Part shown: piece by piece, positions 7,619 through 16,121 of the stretch
Layout of the letters: every line of letters begins with the position of its first letter
Position numbering within the stretch: the stretch's first letter is position 1
Assembly (NCBI GenBank): GCA_002315015.1
Contig: DCEX01000032.1
Coordinates: forward strand, 34,354 to 98,353
DNA length: 64,000 bases
Direction: 5' to 3'
From: Faecalibacterium sp. UBA1819
Lineage (GTDB): Bacteria; Bacillota; Clostridia; Oscillospirales; Ruminococcaceae
Position numbers and translations under genes: made by a program
Notes under the pieces: generated by a model
Databases searched by the model: none
Seen by the model: the letters and a program-made list of their open reading frames with translations, nothing else
What the model was told of the DNA's origin: nothing

Positions 7619-10285
7619 ATGCAATGGACAGGATTAAATGAACTGCGTGAAAAATACCTTTCTTTTTTTGAAAGCAAGGGCCATCTCCGTTTGGACAGCT
7701 TCCCGCTCGTTCCGAACAACGACAACAGCCTGCTGTTGATTAACTCCGGCATGGCGCCGATGAAAAAATGGTTCTTGGGTCAAGAGGAGCCGCCCCGTCA
7801 CCGCGTGACCACTTGCCAAAAGTGCATCCGTACCCCGGATATTGAGCGCGTGGGCATTACGGCGCGTCACGGCACCTTCTTTGAAATGCTGGGCAACTTC
7901 AGCTTCCAGGATTATTTCAAAGAGGAGGCCATTCCCTGGGCGTGGGAATTTTTTACCGAAGTGCTGGAGATTCCGGCTGACCGTCTTTATATCTCCGTTT
8001 ATGAAGAGGACGACGAGGCCTATGATATTTGGACGAAGAAAATCGGGATTCCCGAAGATCACATGGTTCGCTTCGGAAAAGAGGATAACTTCTGGGAGCA
8101 TGGCTCCGGCCCGTGCGGCCCGTGCAGTGAGATTTATTTTGACCGCGGCGAGGAATATGGCTGCCGCAAGCCCGATTGCCGCGTTGGCTGCGACTGTGAT
8201 CGCTTTATGGAAGTGTGGAACCTGGTGTTCAGCCAGTTTGATTCCGACGGCAACGGCCACTATGAGCGCTTGGAGCGCCCGAACATTGACACGGGCATGG
8301 GCTTGGAGCGTTTGGCCTGCGTGATGCAGAACGTGGACAACATGTTTGAGGTGGACACCGTCCGCAATATCTTAAAGCATGTTGAGCAGATTACCGGCAA
8401 AACTTACGGCCAGGATCACCTCACTGATGTTTCCATCCGCGTGATTGGCGACCACATCCGTTCCACCGTGTTCATGGTTTCCGACGGCATTTTGCCCTCT
8501 AACGAGGGTCGCGGCTATGTGCTTCGCCGTTTGCTGCGCCGCGCTGCCCGTCACGGCAGAATGCTTGGTGTGAAGCGCCCGTTCTTGGCGGAGCTGTGCG
8601 ATACCGTCATCAAAGAAAACGGCGGTGCTTACCCCGAGTTGGTGGAGCACGCTGATTACATCAAGAAAACCATCAGCGCCGAAGAAGAACGCTTCTCCCG
8701 CACCATTGACGCCGGTTTGTCTATCTTGAATGAACTGGTGGACAATGTGAAAGAGGCGGCCCGCGAAGGAAAACGCAAAATCCTGTCCGGCCTCGATGTG
8801 TTTAAGCTGAACGATACCTTTGGCTTCCCGCTGGATTTGACCAAAGAGATTGCCGCCGAACACGACATTGAAGTGGACGAGGAAGGCTTCCGCGCCGAGC
8901 TGCAAAAACAGCGTGAGACGGCCCGAAAAGACCGTTTGAGCCGCGATATTTCCGGTTGGACAGCCGACTTGTTCGGTTCGCTGGAAGCTGAGCCCACCGA
9001 GTTTGTGGGTTATGACGTGACCGAGTGCGAAGCCGAAGTGCTGGCACTTTCCGATGGGGAGGAGCTGACTCAGGCCGTTGCAACGGACGACGGTGCAAAG
9101 GAAGGGGTGCTGGTTGTACTGAACCGCACGCCGTTCTATGCGGAGTCCGGCGGTCAGGTAGCTGATACCGGTATCATTACCACCAAGAGCGGCGCACACT
9201 TGAAGGTGACTTCCTGCAAGAAAACGCCGAAAGGCTTCTATGTCCACACCTGCGTGTTGGAGGACGGTGTGGTGCAGACGGGCGACACCGTTACTGCCGT
9301 GGTAGACCCTGCCCGCCGCCATGCGATCATGCGCAACCACACGGCGGCACATCTGCTGCAAAAGGCATTGCGCGAGGTGCTGGGCGACCATGTACACCAA
9401 GCGGGTTCTTTTGAGGACGGCGATCGCGTGCGCTTTGACTTCACGCATTTCAATGCTGTAACGCCGCAGGAGCTTGAGCAGGTGGAGCGCATTGTGAACG
9501 AAAAGATTTTCGCGGCTCTGCCGGTGGAAATCCGCACGATGTCCATTAAAGAAGCGAAAGAAATGGGCGCGATGGCGCTGTTTGGCGAAAAGTATGGCGA
9601 TGTTGTGCGCGTGGTTGACGTTGCCGGCTGGTCTACTGAGCTTTGCGGCGGTACCCATGTGGGCAATACGGCAGAACTGGGCTGCTTTAAGATCCTTTCG
9701 GAGGGCGGCGTTGCCGCCGGTATCCGCCGTATTGAGGGTACTACCGGCTATGGCGTTCTGCGTCTGCTCGATGAGAAAACCGAAGTGCTCAGCAAGGTGG
9801 CCGGTGCGCTGAAAGTGAGCAGCATGAACGATTTGCCGCAGCGTGCCGCAGCAATGGTCGCTGATTTGAAGGCTGTACAAAAAGAACTGGATGACCTCAA
9901 GCGTCAAGCAGCCAGCCAAAAGGTAGAGGGCTTGTTTGAAAACGCCAAGGAAATCGACGGCGTGAAAATCTTCACCCTGTATCTGACGGGTACGCCGACG
10001 GATGCCTTGCGTGATTTGTGCGACAAAGCGCGCGACAAAGCACCCGCTTCCGTGACGGCTGTCATCGGTGAAAACGAGGGTAAGACGACGCTGGCGGTTG
10101 CCGTGGGCAAAGAGGCACAGGCGAAGGGCTTGATGGCAGGAAAGCTGGTCAAAGAGATTGCTGCGGTTGCGGGCGGCAACGGCGGCGGAAAGCCCGACTT
10201 TGCGATGGCAGGTATCAAAGACGTATCCAAAATTGACGACGCCCTGAACGCCGTGGACGAGATTGTCCGCGCGGCCATGAAATAA
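7619..10285 (+). CDS. alaS: Alanyl-tRNA synthetase
   Basis: Charges tRNA-Ala with alanine and edits mischarged serine or glycine. The 888 residues contain the class II catalytic core at the N-terminus (LRLDSFPLVPNNDNSLLLINSG onward), the tRNA-recognition region, an editing domain with the zinc motifs HTAAHLLQ and CGGTH, and the C-terminal DHHA1/C-Ala region ending GGNGGGKPDFAMAG. Its AAGGAG ribosome binding site and ATG 7619 are clear. It is the first gene of a run continuing to rnmV and is under T-box control. A tRNA-Ala(GGC) gene occurs at 31.0 kb in the same window. Confidence 0.98.
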   Translation: MQWTGLNELREKYLSFFESKGHLRLDSFPLVPNNDNSLLLINSGMAPMKKWFLGQEEPPRHRVTTCQKCIRTPDIERVGITARHGTFFEMLGNFSFQDYFKEEAIPWAWEFFTEVLEIPADRLYISVYEEDDEAYDIWTKKIGIPEDHMVRFGKEDNFWEHGSGPCGPCSEIYFDRGEEYGCRKPDCRVGCDCDRFMEVWNLVFSQFDSDGNGHYERLERPNIDTGMGLERLACVMQNVDNMFEVDTVRNILKHVEQITGKTYGQDHLTDVSIRVIGDHIRSTVFMVSDGILPSNEGRGYVLRRLLRRAARHGRMLGVKRPFLAELCDTVIKENGGAYPELVEHADYIKKTISAEEERFSRTIDAGLSILNELVDNVKEAAREGKRKILSGLDVFKLNDTFGFPLDLTKEIAAEHDIEVDEEGFRAELQKQRETARKDRLSRDISGWTADLFGSLEAEPTEFVGYDVTECEAEVLALSDGEELTQAVATDDGAKEGVLVVLNRTPFYAESGGQVADTGIITTKSGAHLKVTSCKKTPKGFYVHTCVLEDGVVQTGDTVTAVVDPARRHAIMRNHTAAHLLQKALREVLGDHVHQAGSFEDGDRVRFDFTHFNAVTPQELEQVERIVNEKIFAALPVEIRTMSIKEAKEMGAMALFGEKYGDVVRVVDVAGWSTELCGGTHVGNTAELGCFKILSEGGVAAGIRRIEGTTGYGVLRLLDEKTEVLSKVAGALKVSSMNDLPQRAAAMVADLKAVQKELDDLKRQAASQKVEGLFENAKEIDGVKIFTLYLTGTPTDALRDLCDKARDKAPASVTAVIGENEGKTTLAVAVGKEAQAKGLMAGKLVKEIAAVAGGNGGGKPDFAMAGIKDVSKIDDALNAVDEIVRAAMK

Positions 10286-10301
10286 AAGGAGGCAAGCGAA
10301 A

Positions 10302-10640
10302 ATGGATTGCTTGTTTTGTTCCATTGCAAAAGGGGAGATTCCCTCAAAGTGTATCTATGAGGATGAAAGCGTTTTTGCGTTTCACGACATTGATCCGCAG
10401 GCTCCGGTACACTTTCTTGTGATTCCCAAACAGCACATTGCGTCTCCGGCAGACATCAATGCGCAAAACAGCGCCGTAGTGGGCCATATTTTTGAAGTGA
10501 TTGCCAAGCTGGCTGCCGAGCAGGGGCTGGAAAACGGCTATCGTGTAGTGACCAATTGCGGCAAAGACGGCGGCCAAAGCGTAGGTCATCTGCATTTCCA
10601 TGTGCTTGGAAAGCGCAGCCTTGCTTGGCCTCCGGGCTGA
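10302..10640 (+). CDS. hinT: Histidine triad (HIT) purine nucleoside phosphoramidase, HINT type
   Basis: A 112-residue HINT-branch HIT protein. The N-terminal CLFCSIAKGEIPS, the central VHFLVIPKQHI and the catalytic triad HLHFH close to the end, followed by the WPPG tail, are all diagnostic. HINT proteins hydrolyse nucleoside phosphoramidates and aminoacyl-adenylates, which makes the position 16 bp behind alaS suggestive of clean-up of synthetase side products; that link is inference. AAAGGAGG precedes ATG 10302. Confidence 0.93.
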   Translation: MDCLFCSIAKGEIPSKCIYEDESVFAFHDIDPQAPVHFLVIPKQHIASPADINAQNSAVVGHIFEVIAKLAAEQGLENGYRVVTNCGKDGGQSVGHLHFHVLGKRSLAWPPG

Positions 10641-10692
10641 GAACGGCGCTGTGCCTGAAAGCGGAACACAAACTGAAAAGAAGCAAAGGCGT

Positions 10693-10725
10693 TTCCCGGC
10701 AGCGCTTCAAGTGCTCTGCCGGGAA
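10693..10725 (+). other. Intercistronic hairpin
   Basis: TTCCCGGCAG at 10693-10702 pairs perfectly with CTGCCGGGAA at 10716-10725. No T-tract follows, so it is more likely an mRNA stability or processing element between hinT and the phosphoribosyltransferase than a terminator. Confidence 0.45.
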
Positions 10726-10745
10726 CCATTGAAAAAGGTGATAGT

Positions 10746-11285
10746 ATGGAAAAAACATATACCCTTACCGTTGCGGGCGTCACGCGCGAGCTGCCGCTGT
10801 GCCCGGTGAACGAACATTTGGATATTGCGGCATTTATCATGTTTGGTGATGTAGAAATGACCATTGCCTGTGCAAAAGCTCTGCTGGAAAAATGCCCGGA
10901 TTTTGATATTCTGATCACGGCGGAATCCAAGGGAATTCCCCTGGCTTATGAAATGAGCCGCCAAAGCGGAAAGCCCTATGTGCTTGCCCGCAAAAGCGCA
11001 AAGCTTTATATGAAAGATCCCTTGACGGTGGAGGATCGTTCCATCACAACACAAGGGGTTCAAAAGTTGGTCATTGACCGCGAAGATTTGGCAAAAATGG
11101 ACGGAAAGCGTGTGCTGATTGTAGACGATGTCATCAGCACAGGCGGCAGTTTGCACGCCATTGAAACCCTGGTCAGCCACAGCAACGGCACCGTTGTCGC
11201 GCGTGCCGCTGTGCTTGCGGAAGGCGATGCTTCCAAGCGTACAGATATTCTGTTTTTGGAGGCGCTCCCGCTCTTCTTCAAATAA
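10746..11285 (+). CDS. Phosphoribosyltransferase family protein (adenine phosphoribosyltransferase-like)
   Basis: A 179-residue type I phosphoribosyltransferase. The PRPP loop is VLIVDDVISTGGSL, and the upstream ESKGIPLAYEMSRQ and YVLARKSAKLY segments match the Apt branch. Apt makes AMP from adenine and PRPP in purine salvage. The adenine-specific contacts cannot be verified by eye, and related Clostridia proteins are annotated only to family level. It starts with ATG 10746 behind AAGGTGAT and overlaps the comEC start by one base (TAATG), implying translational coupling. Confidence 0.75.
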   Translation: MEKTYTLTVAGVTRELPLCPVNEHLDIAAFIMFGDVEMTIACAKALLEKCPDFDILITAESKGIPLAYEMSRQSGKPYVLARKSAKLYMKDPLTVEDRSITTQGVQKLVIDREDLAKMDGKRVLIVDDVISTGGSLHAIETLVSHSNGTVVARAAVLAEGDASKRTDILFLEALPLFFK

Positions 11286-13390
11286 TGCGCAGATTGCTGG
11301 CATCCATCGGCTTTTCATTTTTGATGGTAAACTTTTTTGCCGCATACTGGCCGTCGGCAGCATATCCGCTGTCGGCGGTTGTTTGTATTTTCGGCGGGTT
11401 GATTGCTTTGTACCTCTGGCGGCGTTGGCCGCAAAAAAGCACACTGGTTTATCTTGCGGTGTTTTTCATTTGCGGCGGTATCGCTCTTGTGCATCGAGGA
11501 ATCTATCAAAATGCTGTCGTGCGTCCGATACAGCAATTAGCGGGGCAGCAGGCCGCTATCACCGCCGAGGTGCAGGAGGTATGGTATACACAAGAGCGCG
11601 ACTATGCTTTTGTGCAGGCAAAAGTGCTTTCGATGGATGGGCAGAAGGTTCGTCCTTTTTCGATTCGGGTCGGTCTGCCCGGCGGCTGTGAGCAAGGGGC
11701 GCAGATGACGGCGCAGGTGCTCTTTGAGCTGCCCGACAAAGACCGCTACCTGACCTCAAGCTATGCCGCCGGTGTGTATTTGAATGCCGTGCTGCAAGAT
11801 GCCAACACCTTCCAATGGACGCCTGCCGGGCAAGACAGCTGGCAGGTATGGAAGTCGAATGCCATTTCCGCTGTGCAGCGCTTTCTGCCTGGGCAAAACA
11901 CGGCGTTGATTGCGGCGATTACCATAGGCGACGACAGCCTGCTGGATGAGCAAACCGAGACAGAAATGCAAAAAGCAGGACTTTCCCATTTGCTTGTTGT
12001 GTCCGGGCTGCACCTCTCGGCTGTCAGCGGAATGCTCTATGAAGGAGTGCGCGGATATCTGCCGCGTAAAATGGCGGTGCTGGCGGCGTGCTGCGGCAGT
12101 CTGCTTTTTATGATGCTGGTCGGCTTTTCACCTTCGGTGGTGCGTGCCGGAGTGATGCTGTTTGCCTTTTATGCGGCCAAATGGCTGGGAGAAAAGGAGG
12201 ATGCCTTTACCTCACTGGGGCTGGCTGCGCTGCTGCTGTGTCTTGTCAATCCGTATGCCGCTTGTGACGTTGGTCTGCTGTTGTCTTTTTCCGCAACACT
12301 CGGTATTTTGGCTGCCAATATTCTTTGGCAGGACTGGAGCTTTTCCCATGAGGCGTGTCCGCAGTTTTTGAAAGGCGTTTTTAAAGTAGCGCTTGCCTCT
12401 TTCGGCGCGGTATTGGCCACCGCCCCGGTTTTGATTTGGTACGACTTAGGGCTTTCTTTTTACGGTCTTTTCGCCAACTTGCTGGTGGCGCCTTTCACCG
12501 TTCTGACGCTGGCAAGCGGTCTTGGCACGGTGCTTTTGTCTTCCATTTCTTGGCTGGGGGCGCTCACTTACCCGGTTGCTTTTGTGTGCGGAATATGTTT
12601 AGGCTGGGTTCGTTTGGTGGCCGCAGCGGCGGCAGCGCTCCCGGCAAACACCGTGAGGCTTTCCGGTGCGTATCCGGCTTTGGCGCTGGTGGGATTATTC
12701 GTTGTAGGTTGGGCAGCCTATCAAAACAGAGTGTCCTTGAAAAAATCAGCGATGATCTTGGCCGTTCTTTTTGCAGGCGCTTGTGCAGTATTGCTATGGC
12801 AAAATGCCGGTGTGGTGCGCATTGTTTTCGCCGGCAGTGCCGAAAATGCACCGGTGGTTTTGCTGCATCCAAAGGCAACGGTTCTTTTCTTTCGCGGCGG
12901 AGAGAGCGGCATTGCCGAGGTGTGCGATGTACTGGAGCAGTATCAGCGCACGGACATCCAGCTGGCAGTCGATTTGCGCAAAGAGCCGGACGGTTTGCCG
13001 CTGCAGGAAGCGCTCAAAATTGACGAGCTGTTCACAGTGGAAACCGATTGCTTACAAAGGGCAAGCTTTGAGCAGTTTTTGCCGGGGCTTGATCTCTATT
13101 TGCTTCGGCAGGAAAACGGCTGTGCAGCGCTGATTTCGTGCGAAGGCGTACGGGTGGCGCTGACGAGCGGTTCCATGGATTTTTCCAATATGCCTGCGGT
13201 GGAAGTCTTTTTCGGCGGCAGCGCAAAAATTACGCAGCTGCAAGCTGATACCATTTTGTTTTCTGCTGCGCCGCGGCCACACTGGAACAACGTCTCGGCG
13301 CAGCGCAAACTGCAAGGAGAAGATATCGAACTATGGCTTCACCCCAATAGAGGTTGGAGCGTGAAGGAGGGGAATGCCGGTGTCTTATGA
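11285..13390 (+). CDS. comEC: ComEC/Rec2 family DNA-uptake channel with degenerate C-terminal domain
   Basis: Membrane channel of natural competence. In its 701 residues I see an N-terminal ComEC segment with hydrophobic helices, a soluble insert, then the multi-helix competence domain (SGLHLSAVSGMLYEGVRG, GFSPSVVRAGVMLF, NPYAACDVGLLLSFSATLGIL). The last ~190 residues occupy the place of the metallo-beta-lactamase nuclease domain but have no HxHxDH or other metal ligands. No comEA or other competence gene is adjacent; comEC next to holA is a common Firmicutes order. It overlaps holA by 17 bp. Whether it still takes up DNA is open. Confidence 0.85.
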   Translation: MRRLLASIGFSFLMVNFFAAYWPSAAYPLSAVVCIFGGLIALYLWRRWPQKSTLVYLAVFFICGGIALVHRGIYQNAVVRPIQQLAGQQAAITAEVQEVWYTQERDYAFVQAKVLSMDGQKVRPFSIRVGLPGGCEQGAQMTAQVLFELPDKDRYLTSSYAAGVYLNAVLQDANTFQWTPAGQDSWQVWKSNAISAVQRFLPGQNTALIAAITIGDDSLLDEQTETEMQKAGLSHLLVVSGLHLSAVSGMLYEGVRGYLPRKMAVLAACCGSLLFMMLVGFSPSVVRAGVMLFAFYAAKWLGEKEDAFTSLGLAALLLCLVNPYAACDVGLLLSFSATLGILAANILWQDWSFSHEACPQFLKGVFKVALASFGAVLATAPVLIWYDLGLSFYGLFANLLVAPFTVLTLASGLGTVLLSSISWLGALTYPVAFVCGICLGWVRLVAAAAAALPANTVRLSGAYPALALVGLFVVGWAAYQNRVSLKKSAMILAVLFAGACAVLLWQNAGVVRIVFAGSAENAPVVLLHPKATVLFFRGGESGIAEVCDVLEQYQRTDIQLAVDLRKEPDGLPLQEALKIDELFTVETDCLQRASFEQFLPGLDLYLLRQENGCAALISCEGVRVALTSGSMDFSNMPAVEVFFGGSAKITQLQADTILFSAAPRPHWNNVSAQRKLQGEDIELWLHPNRGWSVKEGNAGVL

Positions 13391-14405
13391 AAAAGAATGG
13401 AAGCAAGCGCTGAAAGAGTGTCAAAAGCACCGCGTTTTTTTGCTTTTTTCCAAAGAGGAATACCCGCTTCGCCAGTTTGCGGAGCAAACGCAAAGCTGGT
13501 TGGAACAGCACGAACAAACAACCGCAGAACGATTCCCCGGCCCGGCTCCTGACATGGGCGCAGTGACAGACGCGGCGGGAATGCTGTCCTTTTTTGGCAC
13601 AAGGCGCGTGATTGTACTGCCCTTGGTAGAGCCGCAGGCGTTATCGGATGGTGATGCCGCGCTGCTGGCAAGTATGCTGGAAGAAGCGGAAAACAGTGTT
13701 TTTGTCATTACAATTTTGCTGAAAGATGACCGCAGCGCGAAAAGCAAAAAGTGGAAGCAATTGCTGGAAGCGGCGCAAAAGAACGGCTTTTGTGCGGAAG
13801 CGGTGTCGGCGCAGGAGAAAGATGCCAAACAGCTGGTCATCCGCCGTGCCAAAGCGCTCTCCACCGCGATTAGCGACCAAGCGGCACAGCTTTTGGCCGA
13901 GCGGTGCGGTATCGACCTCTTTTTGCTGGAAAGCGAAACGGATAAGCTTGCCGCGGCGTGCGGGTACACCGAAATTACCCCGCAGCTTGTCAGCGAATTG
14001 AGTACCGTTAACATGGAGACGGATGTGTTCGAGCTGGTGAATCTGGTGGAGCGCCGACAGCAAGCGCAAGCGCTTCAAAAGCTGAATCAGCTGTTTGAAT
14101 TGCAGCACGACCCCATTGCTGTCACAGCGGTGCTTTGCGGTACCTTTGCCGATTTATACCGTGTGAAGTGCGCATTTGAAATGGGGAAAACGCATGAGGA
14201 CGTTTACCGCGATTTTCAGTATAAGGGCAGTCCTTACCGCTTGAAAAAGGCTTCCCAAGCGGCCGCGCGCTACCAAAAGGCACAGCTGCGCCGGAATTTA
14301 AGCTTGCTGCTCGATTTGGACACCGCTTTAAAGCGTTCCGCAGCCGATAAAGCGGTGCTGGTGCAGACGGCGCTTTGTGAAATGATGCAGGAAGGAGCGC
14401 GATGA
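13374..14405 (+). CDS. holA: DNA polymerase III delta subunit
   Basis: Clamp-loader subunit that opens the beta sliding clamp. The 343-residue length and the family pattern fit: an N-terminal segment with YPLRQFAEQ, DDRSAKSKKWKQLLEA in the middle, and the helical C-terminal collar (HDPIAVTAVLCGTFADLYRVK, LRRNLSLLLDLDTALKRS). Sequence conservation in this family is low, so gene order helps: comEC-holA is frequent. AAGGAGGGG lies just before ATG 13374 inside the end of comEC. It overlaps rnmV by 4 bp. Confidence 0.88.
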   Translation: MPVSYEKEWKQALKECQKHRVFLLFSKEEYPLRQFAEQTQSWLEQHEQTTAERFPGPAPDMGAVTDAAGMLSFFGTRRVIVLPLVEPQALSDGDAALLASMLEEAENSVFVITILLKDDRSAKSKKWKQLLEAAQKNGFCAEAVSAQEKDAKQLVIRRAKALSTAISDQAAQLLAERCGIDLFLLESETDKLAAACGYTEITPQLVSELSTVNMETDVFELVNLVERRQQAQALQKLNQLFELQHDPIAVTAVLCGTFADLYRVKCAFEMGKTHEDVYRDFQYKGSPYRLKKASQAAARYQKAQLRRNLSLLLDLDTALKRSAADKAVLVQTALCEMMQEGAR

Positions 14406-15013
14406 TGGAAAAACTGCGCATTCAAGAGGTTGTTGTGGTAGAAGGCAAATATGATGCCATCAAATTGGCGGATTTGGTGGATGCGCTGATTGTTCCCGTG
14501 GGCGGATTTTCTGTTTTTACCAGCAAAGAAACCAAGCAGCTTTTGCGCCGTTTAGGGGAAAAGCGCGGGCTGGTGATTTTAACGGATTCCGACGCGGCGG
14601 GCTTTCGGATTCGTGCCTACCTCAATCAATTGGCACAGGACTTGCCGGTCAAAAACGCTTATATTCCCGCTTGTGAGGGCAAGGAAAAGCGCAAAGCAAA
14701 AGCGTCAAAAGAGGGATTGCTCGGCGTGGAAGGCGTATCGGCTGCCGCTATTTTGCAAGCGTTGGAGCGTGCGGGCGTACAGCGTGCGCAAACGCGCGCA
14801 CAAGACACCCCGCCGATTACCTATGCCGATTTGTATGAGCAAGGACTGTCCGGCACCGACAACAGCGCGGCCTTTCGCCGGGCATGGCTTGATTCCGTGG
14901 GAATCCCGCCGCGCATTTCCAAAAAAGGTTTGTTGGAAGCGCTCAATTCAATTTTTACAAAAGACGAGTTTCTTGCCTCGGTATCGCAAATGCGCGAACA
15001 TTTTGTGCAGTAA
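14402..15013 (+). CDS. rnmV: Ribonuclease M5
   Basis: TOPRIM-fold endoribonuclease that matures 5S rRNA in Firmicutes. The 203-residue protein shows the TOPRIM glutamate in VVVVEGKYDAIKL and the DSD motif in LVILTDSDAAGFRIR, followed by the C-terminal DUF4093-type region. ATG 14402 and ATG 14405 are both possible starts behind AGGAAGGAG. It overlaps holA by the ATGA arrangement and ends in a strong terminator, closing the alaS-hinT-comEC-holA-rnmV run. No rRNA genes lie in this window. Confidence 0.92.
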   Translation: MMEKLRIQEVVVVEGKYDAIKLADLVDALIVPVGGFSVFTSKETKQLLRRLGEKRGLVILTDSDAAGFRIRAYLNQLAQDLPVKNAYIPACEGKEKRKAKASKEGLLGVEGVSAAAILQALERAGVQRAQTRAQDTPPITYADLYEQGLSGTDNSAAFRRAWLDSVGIPPRISKKGLLEALNSIFTKDEFLASVSQMREHFVQ

Positions 15014-15058
15014 AAATCTCCGGCACAAAGCGGAATGCCGCAAAGTGCCGGAGATTTT
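15013..15058. terminator. Bidirectional terminator between rnmV and the radical SAM gene
   Basis: AAAATCTCCGGCAC pairs with GTGCCGGAGATTTT around a loop that itself forms a small CGG/CCG hairpin. A- and T-runs on both sides suit both convergent genes. Confidence 0.8.
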
Positions 15059-15078
15059 GCAATTGAATGGAAAGAAAT

Positions 15079-15975
15079 TTATACGCCGTACAGGTCAAAG
15101 GGTGGGGTGTACTCCTCTTTGGCGCTGGATTTTTCCTGCATGAACCCGCTGTCCAGCCCTAATTCCAGCGCGTAGTCTACCGCCTTACGATACTCATAAG
15201 TAGAAATACAGCGCGAAAGTGCGCGATGCTCCTTGGCTTTGTGAAACGGTGTATACTGGCTCATCAGACTCAGAAGAAACGGCGCTTCTTTAGAAAGCTC
15301 GGCCAAGCGATCCAATACTTCAAACGTGTCGGAAAGACAGCCCGGCAAGAGCAGGTGACGCACAATCACGCCCCGCTGCATGATGCCGTTATCGTCAAAT
15401 TGCGGCTTACCGGCCAAACGGCACATTTGCCGCAGTGCGGAAAAAGCAACGGGGAAATAATCCGGCGCGTGGGAATACTGGCCGGAAAGCTCGCTGGATA
15501 CATATTTGAGGTCTGTCAGCCAAATGTCTACGATTTCTGATAACAGGGTGAGCGTTTCGGCGGTCTCATAGCCGCTGGTGTTGTAGACAAACGGAATGTG
15601 CAGCGCTTCACCCGCTTGTTGTCGCGCTGCAAGAATCCAAGGCACATACGGCGCGGCTGTGACAAGGTTGATGTTGTGCGCTCCTTGTGCCTGTAATTCT
15701 AAAAAGATTTCCGCTAAGCGCTGTGTGGAGATATCTTTGCCGAAAGCTTCGGCGCTGATGCGGTAATTTTGGCAGTAGCAGCACCGCAAAGGACAGCCGG
15801 AAAAGAAAATCGTACCCGAGCCGTTGGTGCCGGAAATACAGGGTTCTTCCCAGTGGTGCAGCGCAGCACGCGCAATGCGCACGGTGTCCGGTGCGCCGCA
15901 AAAACCCGGATGTGTTGTGCGGTCGGCGTGACATTGCCGCGGGCACAGGGTACAGTGCTTGGGTGCAAGATTCAT
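15079..15975 (-). CDS. Radical SAM protein, pyruvate formate-lyase activating enzyme-like
   Basis: Cytosolic iron-sulfur enzyme that cleaves S-adenosylmethionine. The radical SAM motif C-PLR-C-CY-C (CxxxCxxC) follows FFSG in the expected GCPLRCCYCQN context. An N-terminal cysteine group (CTLCPRQC and a later FCG) resembles the extra cluster-binding segment of the PflA-like family with no assigned substrate. 298 residues. ATG 15975 is preferred over the TTG at 15981 because AGGAGG stands 7 bases upstream of it. No glycyl-radical enzyme gene is near, so the target is unknown. Confidence 0.85.
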   Translation of the reverse strand: MNLAPKHCTLCPRQCHADRTTHPGFCGAPDTVRIARAALHHWEEPCISGTNGSGTIFFSGCPLRCCYCQNYRISAEAFGKDISTQRLAEIFLELQAQGAHNINLVTAAPYVPWILAARQQAGEALHIPFVYNTSGYETAETLTLLSEIVDIWLTDLKYVSSELSGQYSHAPDYFPVAFSALRQMCRLAGKPQFDDNGIMQRGVIVRHLLLPGCLSDTFEVLDRLAELSKEAPFLLSLMSQYTPFHKAKEHRALSRCISTYEYRKAVDYALELGLDSGFMQEKSSAKEEYTPPFDLYGV

Positions 15976-16121
15976 AACCAATCCTCCTGATCAGCGATGC
16001 AATAGCGGTAAATTCCGTGCGGAATCTCCCTGCACAGTATAGCATATTTTTTGCAATTATGGTACACTGATATTATGCCGTGAATGAAAGCGGATGACGG
16101 CGGAGAGGGTGGCTTTCAATA

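Noticed and set aside
8372-10324. 650-codon open frame on the minus strand opposite alaS
   Set aside because: It is the complement of a well-conserved alaS sequence, has no family features and no ribosome binding site. Codon bias of alaS explains it.
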